From NCBI RefSeq assembly GCF_907165195.1, contig NZ_OU015584.1, positions 2,676,978 to 2,740,977 of the forward strand: DNA of 64,000 nucleotides, given 5' to 3'. The notes under the pieces are model-generated. The model had not been told where the DNA came from and searched no databases. It saw only the letters and a list, made by a program, of their open reading frames with translations. This document shows, piece after piece, positions 7,963 to 17,843 of this stretch; the first letter of the stretch is position 1, and each line of letters begins with the position of its first letter. The stretch is from Parvicella tangerina (GTDB taxonomy: Bacteria > Bacteroidota > Bacteroidia > Flavobacteriales_D > Parvicellaceae). The position numbers and the translations under genes are program-made.

Positions 7963-9480
7963 TCAGTGCTTAAAATGTCTCGTACCTGTCATTACCATTG
8001 CCATTCCATGCTCATCACAATAATCTATCGACAACTGATCTTTAATCGATCCTCCAGGTTGCACTACGGCCTTTATTCCTGCTTTATCTGCAATCTCTAC
8101 ACAATCTGGGAATGGAAAAAATGCATCACTTGCCATTACCGCTCCATTCAAATCAAACCCAAATGAATTTGCTTTGTGGATAGCTTGCTTCAAAGCGTCT
8201 ACTCTTGATGTTTGTCCAGTTCCACTTGCTAGTAGTTGATTGCCTTTTGCCAAAACGATGGTATTTGACTTTGTGTGCTTCACCAGCTTATTGGCAAAGA
8301 CCATATCAGCTATTTGCTCTACAGTTGGCTCAACTTTCGTACAAGTTTCAAAATCCTCAGGCGTCTCTGTTTTTAAATCCTTATCCTGAACTAAAAAACC
8401 GTTCAAAGCTGTTCTCACTTGCTTCTTGGGGAAACTTGTTTCTTTTTGAGTCAGAATAATTCTGTTTTTCTTCCCTTTAAGAATTTCCATTGCTTGATCT
8501 TCATAAGAAGGTGCAATAACTACCTCGCAAAAAAGCTCATGAATTTGTTCTGCTGTTGCAACATCTATTTGCGTATTGGAAATTAAAATCCCTCCAAAGG
8601 CAGAAACGGGGTCTCCTGCTAACGCATCTTTGTAAGCTTCTGAAATTGTATTTCTTGTAGCCAAACCACAAGCGTTATTATGTTTTAGGATTGCAAATGT
8701 TGGTTTTGCATCCTTAAATTCCTGCATCAAATTGACTGCTGCATCCACATCCAACAGATTGTTATACGAAAGCTCTTTTCCGTGATGTTTTTCAAACAAT
8801 TCATCGAGGTTTCCATAAAAGAATCCTTCTTGATGCGGGTTTTCTCCATACCTCAAGGTACTTACTTCTCCTCCGCTCACTTTAACTTTTCCTTCATCAC
8901 CCGCAAAATAAGTGTAGATTTCGCTGTCGTAATGAGAGCTCACATCAAATGCTCTTGTTGCAAAATATTTCCTATCCGCATCTGTTGTAAAGCCTTGCTT
9001 ATCTTTCAACAAGTTCAAAAACTCTCCATACTCAGTCATTGAAGGTATAATCACTACATCTTTGTAATTCTTGGCAGCTGCTCGAATCAAAGAAATTCCA
9101 CCTATATCAATCTTTTCTATAATGTCATCATGACTTGCTCCTGAAGCCACTGTTTTCTCGAATGGATAGAGATCAACAATAACCAAATCTATCTCCGGGA
9201 TCTCATAGGTTTCCAACTGCTCTACATCACCAGCCAGTTCTCTTCTACTTAGTATTCCTCCGAATACCTTTGGGTGCAACGTTTTTACTCTTCCACCCAG
9301 AATTGACGGATAACTTGTCAACTCTTCAACGGGAACTACGGAAACTCCTAAACCTTCTATAAAGGCTTGAGTTCCTCCAGTAGAGTAAATAACAACCCCC
9401 TGGGCATCCAATTCTTTTACGATCTCCTCTAACCCTGATTTGTCAAATACAGAAATTAGTGCACTCTTGATTTTTTTCAC
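7963..9480 (-). CDS. purH: Bifunctional AICAR formyltransferase / IMP cyclohydrolase
   Basis: Catalyses the last two steps of de novo purine synthesis, formylating AICAR with 10-formyl-tetrahydrofolate and then closing the ring to IMP. The 505-residue protein has the cyclohydrolase (MGS-like) half at the N-terminus with STGGTQ near 34-39 and GGRVKTLHPKVFGG near 62-75, and the formyltransferase half with the KHNNACG catalytic Lys-His motif near 268 and a SDAFFPFPD block near 450. Length is slightly shorter than the E. coli enzyme (529). The start is GTG at 9480. purH just upstream of mreB is an arrangement I know from other Bacteroidota. Confidence 0.95.
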   Translation of the reverse strand: MKKIKSALISVFDKSGLEEIVKELDAQGVVIYSTGGTQAFIEGLGVSVVPVEELTSYPSILGGRVKTLHPKVFGGILSRRELAGDVEQLETYEIPEIDLVIVDLYPFEKTVASGASHDDIIEKIDIGGISLIRAAAKNYKDVVIIPSMTEYGEFLNLLKDKQGFTTDADRKYFATRAFDVSSHYDSEIYTYFAGDEGKVKVSGGEVSTLRYGENPHQEGFFYGNLDELFEKHHGKELSYNNLLDVDAAVNLMQEFKDAKPTFAILKHNNACGLATRNTISEAYKDALAGDPVSAFGGILISNTQIDVATAEQIHELFCEVVIAPSYEDQAMEILKGKKNRIILTQKETSFPKKQVRTALNGFLVQDKDLKTETPEDFETCTKVEPTVEQIADMVFANKLVKHTKSNTIVLAKGNQLLASGTGQTSRVDALKQAIHKANSFGFDLNGAVMASDAFFPFPDCVEIADKAGIKAVVQPGGSIKDQLSIDYCDEHGMAMVMTGTRHFKH

Positions 9481-9606
9481 TTGATATACTGACTTTTTAC
9501 CTGTTAATGCGTTCTAATTGCAATTTTAACAACAAAAAACCATTCTATATCAACGGACAAAGCGGGATGTTGATAAATGAAATTATTTGTTTAAAACAAT
9601 TTAATA

Positions 9607-9629
9607 TTGGGGCTGTCGACCAGTCCCAA
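9607..9629 (-). terminator. Possible terminator after the 579-residue secreted protein gene
   Basis: On the minus strand TTGGG-A-CTG pairs with CAG-C-CCCAA (one A-C mismatch, 5-base loop), 8 bases after the stop of the gene at 9637-11376. The following bases are A/T-rich but lack a clean T run, so efficiency is uncertain. Confidence 0.45.
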
Positions 9630-9636
9630 TTCAAGA

Positions 9637-11376
9637 TTATTCCTTTGTGATCGTCTTATTCGTAATTCCTTTTGAAGAAATTATCTCCAAAAAATAAGTT
9701 CCCTCACTTAGGTTAGAGATGTCTAGTCTTGATAACTTAGTTTGCTTAACCAACTTACCTGATAGATCAAATAGCTTTACTGATTCAAGTTCAGACGAAG
9801 GTATATCGATGTTTACGATTCCAGTTGTTGGATTCGGATAAACTGATAATTCAACTTCATTTTCGTCAACAGAAAGTCCAACTTCTCCTAGGTTAAGTCT
9901 AATCATTGGAGTTCTTGGCTGGTTTGACCAAGCACCCTGATCATAATCATAGGTTAACGTTGATCCTCTAAATGAAGAATTGGTCCCATAACCTACATAC
10001 AAGGCTTCAGGACCTCCGTAGTGAACTAGTGTTACTAAATAATCTGTTCCTGCTGTCAACTCCACATCATTCACAAATCTCATAGTCACCCAATTACCTA
10101 AATCTCCACTTGTTACTGCGTAAGTATCAGTCGTTGTAATCAAGTCGTAGGTTTGTGTTCCAGCATTATACTCGTAGATATTCAACTCAAATGCAACGCC
10201 CGCATCAGAATTATCCCCGATAAAAACACTTGAAGAAGAAGCCCATTCATCTGTAACTACCTCGTAAACAGCACCAATTTCGAAAGCATTACTCGAACCA
10301 GAACCATCATCAAGATCCCACCATTGCCCACCGTAAACACCATTATCAATTGCATAGACAGTATCTGTCACTTCAAAATTAAGCAATGCCTCGTTATTAG
10401 CAGTGACATCATCAGTTTCTGATTGGTCCACATTGAGGGTTACATCGTAGAGACCTACGGCTGTTGGAGTAAAAACAGCTCCTACAGAAAGTGAATCTGA
10501 AGTACCTGGAGAAAGTAGAGGCAATGCGGAAGATGAATTAATGAACACACTTCCAGAACCATCATCAACATCAACATAAAGCTGCACTAATGTTTGATCA
10601 TTATAGCCCACATTCTCAGCAAAAGCGGAAAAACTGAGTGGTTGCACCTGTGACTCTGGAACTTTATAATAGGTCACATCCTCGCTTAGACTTGTCTTTT
10701 TAATCAAAATATCATTTGGGTCGAGTTCTTTAACAGCAAAGTCATCGATCTGCCAGCCATAATCCCAAGCTCCCTGCCACCAAAACTGAATCAATACAGA
10801 GTCAGGGTTAGAAGCAATATCCGCTGAAATATCAATATTAACGTAATCTGGATTGTCAGTTCCAGATTGTGTAACACCTTGATTAATTTCATAATCTACC
10901 CAAGTGTAACCTGAGTCAACAGAGACTCTAACTGTTGTGATATCCTGTTGCCATCTTCTGAACATTTGCTGAAACTCAATTTTAACGTTCGAGTAAGAAC
11001 TACAATCAATAAATGGAGTTGTCAGGCGCGCATCTTCTGCTCCACCCCCCGAAAAATTATCGGCATCTGAGTCTACCAAAATCCAACCATTTGAGGATGT
11101 ACTTGACAGCAGGCTTTGAGTAGGATAATCACCGGTATGTCCAACCGTGGTGTATTTCCAGTCAACTGGACCGCTAACAGTTGTATTGTCCCAGGTTCCT
11201 GGAATTCCACTTGCAAAGTCTTCACTAAATATCACTGCACCCCGAGTAGGGTTGTCGTGGTGAGTTACTGCTGGAATCACTCCGCCACGTTGAGCAATTT
11301 TATTTCCTGATTGCGCAACAGAAACTGACGATATTCCAAGCGTCAGTAAACAAAGGGTATAGTTTTTAATTTTCAT
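9637..11376 (-). CDS. Secreted protein with choice-of-anchor J/MAM-like domain and T9SS type A sorting domain
   Basis: The 579-residue product begins with a Sec signal peptide (MKIKNYTLCLLTLGISSVSVAQ). Residues about 45-215 form a jelly-roll-like region with EDFASGIPGTWDN and GWQIDDFAV, typical of choice-of-anchor J (MAM-like) domains. A middle beta-sandwich region (about 225-335) and a second lectin-like stretch follow. The last 75 residues are a T9SS type A sorting domain: SVYPNPTTGIVNI, then LFDLSGKLVKQ and EGTYFLEI. It should be exported by Sec, moved through T9SS and anchored or released outside. No catalytic motif is visible; an adhesive or binding role is inference. It is divergent from the foldase gene at 11511. 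Confidence 0.8.
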   Translation of the reverse strand: MKIKNYTLCLLTLGISSVSVAQSGNKIAQRGGVIPAVTHHDNPTRGAVIFSEDFASGIPGTWDNTTVSGPVDWKYTTVGHTGDYPTQSLLSSTSSNGWILVDSDADNFSGGGAEDARLTTPFIDCSSYSNVKIEFQQMFRRWQQDITTVRVSVDSGYTWVDYEINQGVTQSGTDNPDYVNIDISADIASNPDSVLIQFWWQGAWDYGWQIDDFAVKELDPNDILIKKTSLSEDVTYYKVPESQVQPLSFSAFAENVGYNDQTLVQLYVDVDDGSGSVFINSSSALPLLSPGTSDSLSVGAVFTPTAVGLYDVTLNVDQSETDDVTANNEALLNFEVTDTVYAIDNGVYGGQWWDLDDGSGSSNAFEIGAVYEVVTDEWASSSSVFIGDNSDAGVAFELNIYEYNAGTQTYDLITTTDTYAVTSGDLGNWVTMRFVNDVELTAGTDYLVTLVHYGGPEALYVGYGTNSSFRGSTLTYDYDQGAWSNQPRTPMIRLNLGEVGLSVDENEVELSVYPNPTTGIVNIDIPSSELESVKLFDLSGKLVKQTKLSRLDISNLSEGTYFLEIISSKGITNKTITKE

Positions 11377-11510
11377 AAGGTTTGGCTTAAGTTATTCGGT
11401 AAAAATAACAAGAACATTGAATAAAGAAATGCTCTTATTTAAATTACTCACATAGTTTTTAAAAATCAAATTGTAGTTGTATATTCGCAGCCTTAAAAAT
11501 TTTTAGTAAA

Positions 11511-13724
11511 ATGGCATTAGTCAGTAAAATTAGAGAAAAGTCGGGGTTGATTGTATTTATTGTAGGTCTTGGATTACTGTTATTCATTATTCCTTTTGAT
11601 TCGATCTATGCGTTCTTTGGAGGAAGAGGAGAACAGCCTATTGGAGAAGTTTATGGCAAGCCCATTTATCCATCTGAATGGGATGTAATGGCAGAATTCA
11701 ACCAGAACACTGGTCGGTTTAGTACCGTACCGAATGGAGGCATGTACAAAATGCATGAAGCAAAGAATCATTTTCAGAGAAAGATGTTCGATACGATCAT
11801 TAACACTGAGATCGATAAAATTGGTATAAGAGTGAGTGGATCAGAACTTAAGGATTACTTAATCTTCGGGGAAAACCCTTCTCAATATGTATTGAATACG
11901 GTTAGATCGTTCTATGGGATGGATGAAGAGGTAAGTGATGATGTTTTAAAGGACTCTATTCCTAAGATGTATAACTATTTCATTAATCAGATGAACAGTG
12001 CCACAGGAGATCAGAAGGCAAGTCTTGAAGCGCAGTGGGTTTACGGAGTAGAAAAGCCAGCTAAGCGTCAAAGGCTAATTGAAAAGTACTTTGCCATGGC
12101 GAAATATGCTGTTGTGGGTACAACTGATGAGGCAACAAAACTCCAAATTCAACAAAACAGCAAATTAGTTGTCGACTTTATTGCTAAAGAGGCAAACACG
12201 ATCATGGACACTACCGTTAGTGTTTCAGAAGATAAAATCAAATCTTATTACGAGAAGCATAAGGAAGATGAAGAATGGAGAACTGATGAGGATCTTGCAA
12301 AAATAGATTTCGTTCTTATCAACGTAGAAGCTACTGAAGAAGATAAGGCAGCTATGATGGAGAACGTAGCTAAAATGAAAAAGAATTTTGCGGAAGCAAA
12401 AAATGACACGGCATTTATCGACTTAAAATCTGACGTTGCTTTTGGTGAGAACATGCAAGACCCTTCTGTGTTTGATGTAATACCTGGAGCTGACTTTGCT
12501 GGATTGTTTAGTGAAAATATCAATAATGAAATTGAAAATGCTCCTGCGGGTAGCGTGGTTGGTCCGTTCACCTTTACTTGGCAAGCGGAAGAGATTATTG
12601 TTCTGGCTAAAGTAAGAAGTGTTGCCAGAGAAACTAAAGTTCGTCATATCCTAGTGAATGACAAAGATTTAGCCGATAGTCTTGCCTTGGCATTGAAGGC
12701 AGACACTAGTCAATTTAGTACTTTATGTGAGAAGTATACTCAAGATCCTGGTTATGCTCAAAACAATGGGTATTATGATCTTGGACCTGCATCCAGATTT
12801 GTTCCTTCCTTTAAAACTTTCTCTCTCGAAAACGAAGCTGGATCTATTGATGTAGTTCCTTCTCAGTTTGGTTTCCATGTGATTGAAATAGTAGAAAAGG
12901 GTGAGCTAAAAAGAGCTATGGCGTACATTGTCAAAGATATTGTTCCGTCTGTAGATACTCGAAATGTAGTTTATGAAGAGAAAGGGTTTGGTTTCATGGA
13001 AGCGGCTCAATCTAACTTCAGTGCTGCTTTAGACCAGTTTGGATTGCAGTCGTATGAAGCAACAATGCAAATATCCATTCCAGTAATTGATCTAACGGGA
13101 GAAGATGCCATCTACAATAGTGCTGAAAGTACGATCTACAATGAGGAGTTAACCAATTGGTTGTTTGCTGATGATCGAACAGCAGGTGATGTTTCTGTTC
13201 CTATAGAACTTAAAGATGGTAGATTTCTAGTAGCTAGAGTTAAAGGTACAAGTGGATACGGTGTTCCTACTTACGAAATTGTTAAAGACGAAATGAAAGC
13301 CAGACTTGTGAAAGATGCCAAGATGGCTAAGATCACAAAGCAACTAAAAGGTGTAGGTTCTATTGCGGAAGCAGAGAGTATACTCGGAGGTTCTGGTGCT
13401 ACTTTAGACTCAGAAATCACTTTAGACATGAATGGTTTCCCAGGCGTTGCTCAAGAGGATGTAAAGGCAATTGCTAAAACATTTCTAATTAATAACCTAA
13501 ATGAGCTTACGATCATTGAAGGTAAAGAGAGCGTCTACGTTGTTGTGGTAAAAGAGCGTAACATTACACCAGTAGCTTCAGATAAAACAGAGGCTATAGC
13601 GAAGGTTTCAAAGAATCGTCAATCTTATGTTGAAAGAACCATCAATTTAGCCCTACTAAAGATGGCTGACGTGAGGGATTGGAGAGTTAAGGCTCAAGTT
13701 CACTATGCAAATACTGAGAACTAA
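11511..13724 (+). CDS. PpiD/SurA-like membrane-anchored peptidyl-prolyl isomerase
   Basis: A 737-residue periplasmic chaperone anchored by one N-terminal membrane segment (about 13-32), followed by a SurA-N/PpiD-type helical chaperone region starting at IGEVYGKPIYPSEWD, a parvulin rotamase domain at about residues 375-465 (VRHILVNDKD, YTQDPGYAQNNGYYDLG, SQFGFHVIEI), and a long C-terminal part. PpiD-type proteins help outer-membrane and secreted proteins fold as they leave the Sec channel, which fits a genome rich in T9SS cargo. A hairpin terminator follows the stop. It is a single-gene unit, divergent from the secreted protein gene to its left. Confidence 0.88.
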   Translation: MALVSKIREKSGLIVFIVGLGLLLFIIPFDSIYAFFGGRGEQPIGEVYGKPIYPSEWDVMAEFNQNTGRFSTVPNGGMYKMHEAKNHFQRKMFDTIINTEIDKIGIRVSGSELKDYLIFGENPSQYVLNTVRSFYGMDEEVSDDVLKDSIPKMYNYFINQMNSATGDQKASLEAQWVYGVEKPAKRQRLIEKYFAMAKYAVVGTTDEATKLQIQQNSKLVVDFIAKEANTIMDTTVSVSEDKIKSYYEKHKEDEEWRTDEDLAKIDFVLINVEATEEDKAAMMENVAKMKKNFAEAKNDTAFIDLKSDVAFGENMQDPSVFDVIPGADFAGLFSENINNEIENAPAGSVVGPFTFTWQAEEIIVLAKVRSVARETKVRHILVNDKDLADSLALALKADTSQFSTLCEKYTQDPGYAQNNGYYDLGPASRFVPSFKTFSLENEAGSIDVVPSQFGFHVIEIVEKGELKRAMAYIVKDIVPSVDTRNVVYEEKGFGFMEAAQSNFSAALDQFGLQSYEATMQISIPVIDLTGEDAIYNSAESTIYNEELTNWLFADDRTAGDVSVPIELKDGRFLVARVKGTSGYGVPTYEIVKDEMKARLVKDAKMAKITKQLKGVGSIAEAESILGGSGATLDSEITLDMNGFPGVAQEDVKAIAKTFLINNLNELTIIEGKESVYVVVVKERNITPVASDKTEAIAKVSKNRQSYVERTINLALLKMADVRDWRVKAQVHYANTEN

Positions 13725-13752
13725 TCTTCCGAATAAATAGACTTAAAACAGA

Positions 13753-13784
13753 AGAGGATCTCCGCAACAGAGGTCCTCTTTTTT
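13753..13784 (+). terminator. Rho-independent terminator after the PpiD-like gene
   Basis: AGAGGATCTC (13753-13762) pairs with GAGGTCCTCT (13770-13779) through 10 pairs including one G-U, with a 7-base loop, followed by five further T residues. It sits 28 bases after the stop and also precedes the end of the convergent gene at 13786. Confidence 0.85.
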
Positions 13785-13785
13785 G

Positions 13786-14307
13786 TTACATCAATTCATT
13801 AATATTGAATGCAATAACGATCAGAATAAGTAGTAGAGATATTCCGGAGACAATAATGCTCGGTAAGTACTTTTTAAGAATAAACAATATTAATCCTGTC
13901 AGACCAATTGCAACAGCCATCATGCAAAGCAAAAAGGTTGTGGATATTCCTCTCATTTGCACACCGTACAAAAAGAAATACATGAATGTAAAACTTAGCA
14001 AAACAGCACTAATTGAAACAATCTGACTTGCTAAGTGAATACCTGTGTTTTTTTGATGGTTTTCTTTTTCCTTCGTTAGATATGCTAAATCTCTCTCAAA
14101 TTCCGTCTTTGGAGAAATGAGGTCCAGCTCTTCCATTTCTCGATCAGACCATTCTTCAGGCTCCTCAAAAACGCCAAGCCCCCGATTCGACATCTCTTCC
14201 TGAATTAGCTGGTAATCTTGAGGAGACCACTGCGTTTTATTCCTGTACATATTGGTTAACTGCTCAGCAGATTTGGTGCGTAAAATTCTTTTGAATGAAT
14301 CGGCCAT
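13786..14307 (-). CDS. Hypothetical membrane protein, 173 residues
   Basis: I do not recognise a family. The first 90 residues are hydrophilic and charged, beginning with a helical stretch (RTKSAEQLTNMYRNKTQWSPQDYQLIQEEM) that looks like a small cytoplasmic helix-turn module. A Glu/Asp-rich linker follows, and then three closely spaced membrane segments at about 92-112, 118-138 and 145-168. It is divergently transcribed from the cystathionine synthase gene and convergent with the PpiD-like gene. No catalytic residues stand out. Confidence 0.65.
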   Translation of the reverse strand: MADSFKRILRTKSAEQLTNMYRNKTQWSPQDYQLIQEEMSNRGLGVFEEPEEWSDREMEELDLISPKTEFERDLAYLTKEKENHQKNTGIHLASQIVSISAVLLSFTFMYFFLYGVQMRGISTTFLLCMMAVAIGLTGLILFILKKYLPSIIVSGISLLLILIVIAFNINELM

Positions 14308-14343
14308 GTTAACCTGTAATTACTAAAATTATTTCTAAAGTAC

Positions 14344-14351
14344 TAGATTTG
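14344..14351 (+). promoter_or_regulatory. Putative TAnnTTTG promoter box for the cystathionine synthase gene
   Basis: TAGATTTG matches the Bacteroidota -7 consensus exactly and lies 43 bases before the ATG at 14395. No convincing TTTG -33 box is seen at normal spacing. No SAM riboswitch structure is evident in the 87-base leader. Confidence 0.4.
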
Positions 14352-14394
14352 TGAAGTGTGAAGATAGAGAATTATAACCTAAAATAATAGTAAA

Positions 14395-15534
14395 ATGAAG
14401 TTTGGTACTAAAGCAATTCATGGCGGTTTAAAGCCAGACCCGTCAACCGGTGCAATAATGACTCCCATATATCAAACATCCACCTACGTTCAGGATGAAG
14501 TAGGATTTCACAAAGGATATCAATACTCACGCACGAAAAACCCAACTCGTTCAGCACTAGAAGCAAATGCGGCAACAATTGAAAACGGGAAGTTTGGCGC
14601 AGCCTTCGGCTCTGGAATCGCTGCAATAGATTGTCTTTTAAAGATGCTGCAACCCGGAGATGAAGTAATTGCCACACACGATCTCTATGGTGGTAGCTAC
14701 CGTATTTTCAAGACAATATTTGAAAAATATGGGATCGTTTTTCACTTTATCGATCTAAACCAAACTGATTTACTAAAAAAAACCATCAACGAAAAAACGA
14801 AGCTGGTTTGGGTAGAAACCCCAACTAACCCAACATTACAAATCATTAATATCAGAGAGGTTGCCAGCATTACCCAAGTTGCTGGTATTTTACTTGCCGT
14901 TGACAATACCTTTGCTACTCCTTATCTGCAAACGCCACTAGATCTAGGGGCCGACATTGTGATGCACTCGGCAACTAAATACCTTGGAGGTCACTCGGAT
15001 ACGGTTCTGGGCTTACTCATAACAAATGACCCCGCAATCGCTGAAGAAATCTACCGAATACAAAATAGTAGTGGTGCGATCTGCGGCCCTATGGATGCTT
15101 TTTTAGTCTTACGAGGCATTAAAACGCTACATGTAAGAATGAAGCAACATTGTGAAAATGCTAAGGAAATTGCTTGTTTTCTAGAAAATCATCCAAAAGT
15201 AGATAAGGTTTACTGGCCTGGACTGAAGCATCACCCAAATCATCATATTGCAAAAGATCAAATGCTCGACTTTGGTGGGATGATATCCTTTTCCTTAGTA
15301 GGAGACCATCTAGGAGATGCTCTCAAGGTTCTAAAAAAAGTCAGCGTCTTTTCTCTAGCCGAATCTCTGGGTGGAGTGGAGTCTCTGATTGGCCATCCCG
15401 TTTCTATGACACATGCTGCTATTCCAAAACAGGAACGGATGAAGGCTGGAATCGTTGACTCACTCATAAGGTTAAGCATCGGAATCGAAGATAAAGATGA
15501 TCTAATAGCTGATCTAAAAAATGCTCTTGATTAA
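14395..15534 (+). CDS. metB: Cystathionine gamma-synthase-type PLP enzyme
   Basis: A Cys/Met-metabolism PLP enzyme of the trans-sulfuration family, joining cysteine to an activated homoserine to make cystathionine, or alternatively working as a gamma-lyase. The 379-residue length is typical. Visible motifs are TRAIH-like FGTKAIHGG at the start, YSRTKNPTR near 41-49, the PLP-ring contact region GDEVIATHDLYGGSYR near 87-102, VDNTFATPYLQ near 168-178, and the Schiff-base lysine K195 in SATKYLGGHSD. The C-terminal SLGGVESL and RLSIGIED blocks are family hallmarks. MetB, MetC and lyase members cannot be told apart reliably by eye, so the symbol is provisional. Confidence 0.8.
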   Translation: MKFGTKAIHGGLKPDPSTGAIMTPIYQTSTYVQDEVGFHKGYQYSRTKNPTRSALEANAATIENGKFGAAFGSGIAAIDCLLKMLQPGDEVIATHDLYGGSYRIFKTIFEKYGIVFHFIDLNQTDLLKKTINEKTKLVWVETPTNPTLQIINIREVASITQVAGILLAVDNTFATPYLQTPLDLGADIVMHSATKYLGGHSDTVLGLLITNDPAIAEEIYRIQNSSGAICGPMDAFLVLRGIKTLHVRMKQHCENAKEIACFLENHPKVDKVYWPGLKHHPNHHIAKDQMLDFGGMISFSLVGDHLGDALKVLKKVSVFSLAESLGGVESLIGHPVSMTHAAIPKQERMKAGIVDSLIRLSIGIEDKDDLIADLKNALD

Positions 15535-15564
15535 GGCAACCTTCTCGTTTTTATAGCATTTATA

Positions 15565-15598
15565 GGTCGTTACCGCTTATGTAACGATCACTTTTTTT
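15565..15598 (+). terminator. Rho-independent terminator after the cystathionine synthase gene
   Basis: GGTCGTTAC (15565-15573) pairs with GTAACGATC (15581-15589) through 9 pairs including one G-U, with a 7-base loop, followed by AC and seven T residues. It lies 30 bases after the stop. Confidence 0.85.
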
Positions 15599-15654
15599 GT
15601 TGCATATTTGGTAGAATTTGATTTATTTTATAGTCCACCAAACCAATAAACCAT

Positions 15655-17790
15655 ATGATTAAAATTTACAAAATCACTTTAGGAGTGTTGATTTCTGGGG
15701 TTTCTATGAGCTCTTTTGCTCAGGCTCCACAAGAAAGAGTACTAGATGAAAACAACATGCGAGATGGAGAAAACATCGAGTACTGCACACAGCATAAGAA
15801 AATGCTAGAGATGCTTAAAAACCCTGCTGCTATGAAAATCTATCAGGCGGAACAGGTTATTTTCGAGCAGGAATTACAACAGATGAAAGCTAGTAGACAG
15901 CAAACAGGCTATTCGATAGATACTATTCCAATTGTTTTTCATGTTCTTCACAATGACGGAGCCGAAAAAATATCAAGAGCACAAATTTTGGATGCGCTAG
16001 ATATAATGAATCGCGACTATGCAACGTTAAACGCTGATACAGCGAATGTTGTTTCTAGTTTCCAGTCTATCATTGGAAAACCAAAAATTCACTTTGCCTT
16101 AGCAACAAAAGCTCCCAACGGTCAGTGTTTTAGCGGAATTACCTACACACAAGATGCAGCTTCTTATGAAGGTGATGACGGTCAAGGTCAGGTAACAGCG
16201 ATCATTCAAGGAAATGATGTGTATAATGGTCAGTGGCCAGGAGATGAATACCTGAATATTTTCATTTGTGGTGATATTGGTGGTGCCGCAGGATACACAA
16301 TGACGCCAAGCGGATGGATTGGTGCTTCCATGTACAATGGTATATGGGTACTACACAACTATGTTGGATCTATAGGAACCAGTTCTACTTACACAAGTCG
16401 TACGCTAACTCATGAAGCAGGTCACTGGTTGAACTTAGAGCATACCTGGGGGGGGAATAATAACCCTGGGAATTCATCAAGCTGTAGCACGGATGATGGT
16501 GTTTCTGACACTCCTAACACTATTGGCGTTACGGCATGTGTCTTGGGAGAAAACACATGTGGACCTCTTGCTAATGTAGAAAACTATATGGACTATTCTT
16601 ACTGCTCAAAAATGTTCACAGACGGACAAGTTGACAGAATGAGAACAGCCCTTGCTTCTTCAATTGGAGGAAGAAATAACCTTACAACTACAGCAAACCT
16701 TATCAATACAGGAGTTCGCGATTATTCTCTGTGTAAAGCAGATTTTGATGCGGATAATATCATTGTATGTGAAGGTCAGACTGTTGAATTTACGGACGGT
16801 TCTTACCACAGTGTAAATGACTGGAACTGGACATTCACTGGAGGATCACCTTCTTCATCTACAAGTCAAAATCCATCTGTTACATACAATACACCAGGAA
16901 CTTACTCAGTAACGTTAACAGCTTCAGATGGGTCTACATCTGACAACGAGACGAAAACTAATTACATTACTGTTCTTCCTTCAACTGGAAGATCACTAAC
17001 TGTAGAAGAAGGATTTGAAACCTTAACGCTTCCTGATTCTGAATGGTTTGTTGAGAACCCTGATGGATCAAATGGCTGGACAATAACATCTGCAGCTGCT
17101 GCCTCTGGAAGTAAATCGTTGAGACTGAATAACTCTTCAAATGATGATGGAGACGTAGATGAGTTTGTTTCAAGTACGATTGACCTGTCAAATGTAACCG
17201 ATTTTGAACTTTCTTTTAAGTATGCTTTTGCACAGAAATCTTCTAATAATACAGATTATATGAGAGTATATGTTTCTAATGACTGTGGAGCTTCATGGTC
17301 CGTAAGAAAGAATATTTCTGCATCAACTATCGCTACAGCGCCAAACACAACTTCGAACTTTGTTCCAAGTTCTGATGAGTGGGAGCAAGTTACCATTACC
17401 AACATTACTCCTTCTTACTGGACTTCGAATTTTAGGTTTAAAATTCAGTTCGTTAGCGGAGGAGGAAATAATGTTTACCTAGATGATATCAACCTTTACG
17501 ATCCGAACGCTGCAAGTGTTAAAGAAAATGATGACATTAGTCTTTTCAGGGTATTTCCGAACCCGGCAAGAGATGTAGCTAAAGTATCTTTTGATCTTTA
17601 CGAAAGTAGTGATGTTAAAGTAACGCTTACAGATATGCTTGGGCAAGAAGTACAATTAATCTCTCAAAGCAAATTGCCTTCTGGATCGCATCAGTTTGAT
17701 GTGAACACCACTGGATTGAGCAATGGCGTTTACTTCGTAAACCTTGCGGTTGATCAAAAGATTATAACTCAGAAACTTATCGTAGAATAA
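15655..17790 (+). CDS. Secreted M43-type zinc metalloprotease with PKD domain and T9SS sorting domain
   Basis: The 711-residue product has a signal peptide ending near SFAQA, a propeptide-like charged region, and a cytophagalysin/pappalysin-like catalytic domain at about 95-345. The zinc site is HEAGHWLNLEH (His253, Glu254, His257, His263) and a Met-turn lies in NYMDYSYCSKMF near 318-330. A PKD domain follows (about 360-440, with DWNWTFTGG and PGTYSVTLTASDG), then a MAM-like beta-sandwich (about 450-620) and a type A sorting domain (FPNPARDVAKVSF ... NGVYFVNL). It should be Sec-exported, T9SS-secreted and act on extracellular or surface proteins or peptides. Flanking terminators make it a single-gene unit. 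Confidence 0.88.
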   Translation: MIKIYKITLGVLISGVSMSSFAQAPQERVLDENNMRDGENIEYCTQHKKMLEMLKNPAAMKIYQAEQVIFEQELQQMKASRQQTGYSIDTIPIVFHVLHNDGAEKISRAQILDALDIMNRDYATLNADTANVVSSFQSIIGKPKIHFALATKAPNGQCFSGITYTQDAASYEGDDGQGQVTAIIQGNDVYNGQWPGDEYLNIFICGDIGGAAGYTMTPSGWIGASMYNGIWVLHNYVGSIGTSSTYTSRTLTHEAGHWLNLEHTWGGNNNPGNSSSCSTDDGVSDTPNTIGVTACVLGENTCGPLANVENYMDYSYCSKMFTDGQVDRMRTALASSIGGRNNLTTTANLINTGVRDYSLCKADFDADNIIVCEGQTVEFTDGSYHSVNDWNWTFTGGSPSSSTSQNPSVTYNTPGTYSVTLTASDGSTSDNETKTNYITVLPSTGRSLTVEEGFETLTLPDSEWFVENPDGSNGWTITSAAAASGSKSLRLNNSSNDDGDVDEFVSSTIDLSNVTDFELSFKYAFAQKSSNNTDYMRVYVSNDCGASWSVRKNISASTIATAPNTTSNFVPSSDEWEQVTITNITPSYWTSNFRFKIQFVSGGGNNVYLDDINLYDPNAASVKENDDISLFRVFPNPARDVAKVSFDLYESSDVKVTLTDMLGQEVQLISQSKLPSGSHQFDVNTTGLSNGVYFVNLAVDQKIITQKLIVE

Positions 17791-17811
17791 GTTCCATTCT
17801 ATTTTACACTT

Positions 17812-17843
17812 AAAAAGGGATTCGTTTTGAATCCCTTTTTTTT
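17812..17843. terminator. Bidirectional terminator between the metalloprotease and NamZ-like genes
   Basis: AAAAAGGGATTC pairs with GAATCCCTTTTT around a 5-base GTTTT loop, with an A run on one side and a T run on the other, so it can work on both strands. It sits between two convergent genes, touching the stop of the leftward one. Confidence 0.88.

Noticed and set aside
14308-14394. Possible SAM riboswitch before the cystathionine synthase gene
   Set aside because: The 87-base leader is too short and AT-rich and shows no paired stems of that family.
16411-16443. Asn in place of the usual Gly in the M43 zinc motif (HEAGHWLNLEH)
   Set aside because: I recall the HxxGHWLNLRH-type variant as common in Bacteroidota cytophagalysin-like proteases, so it is a subfamily feature and not a defect.
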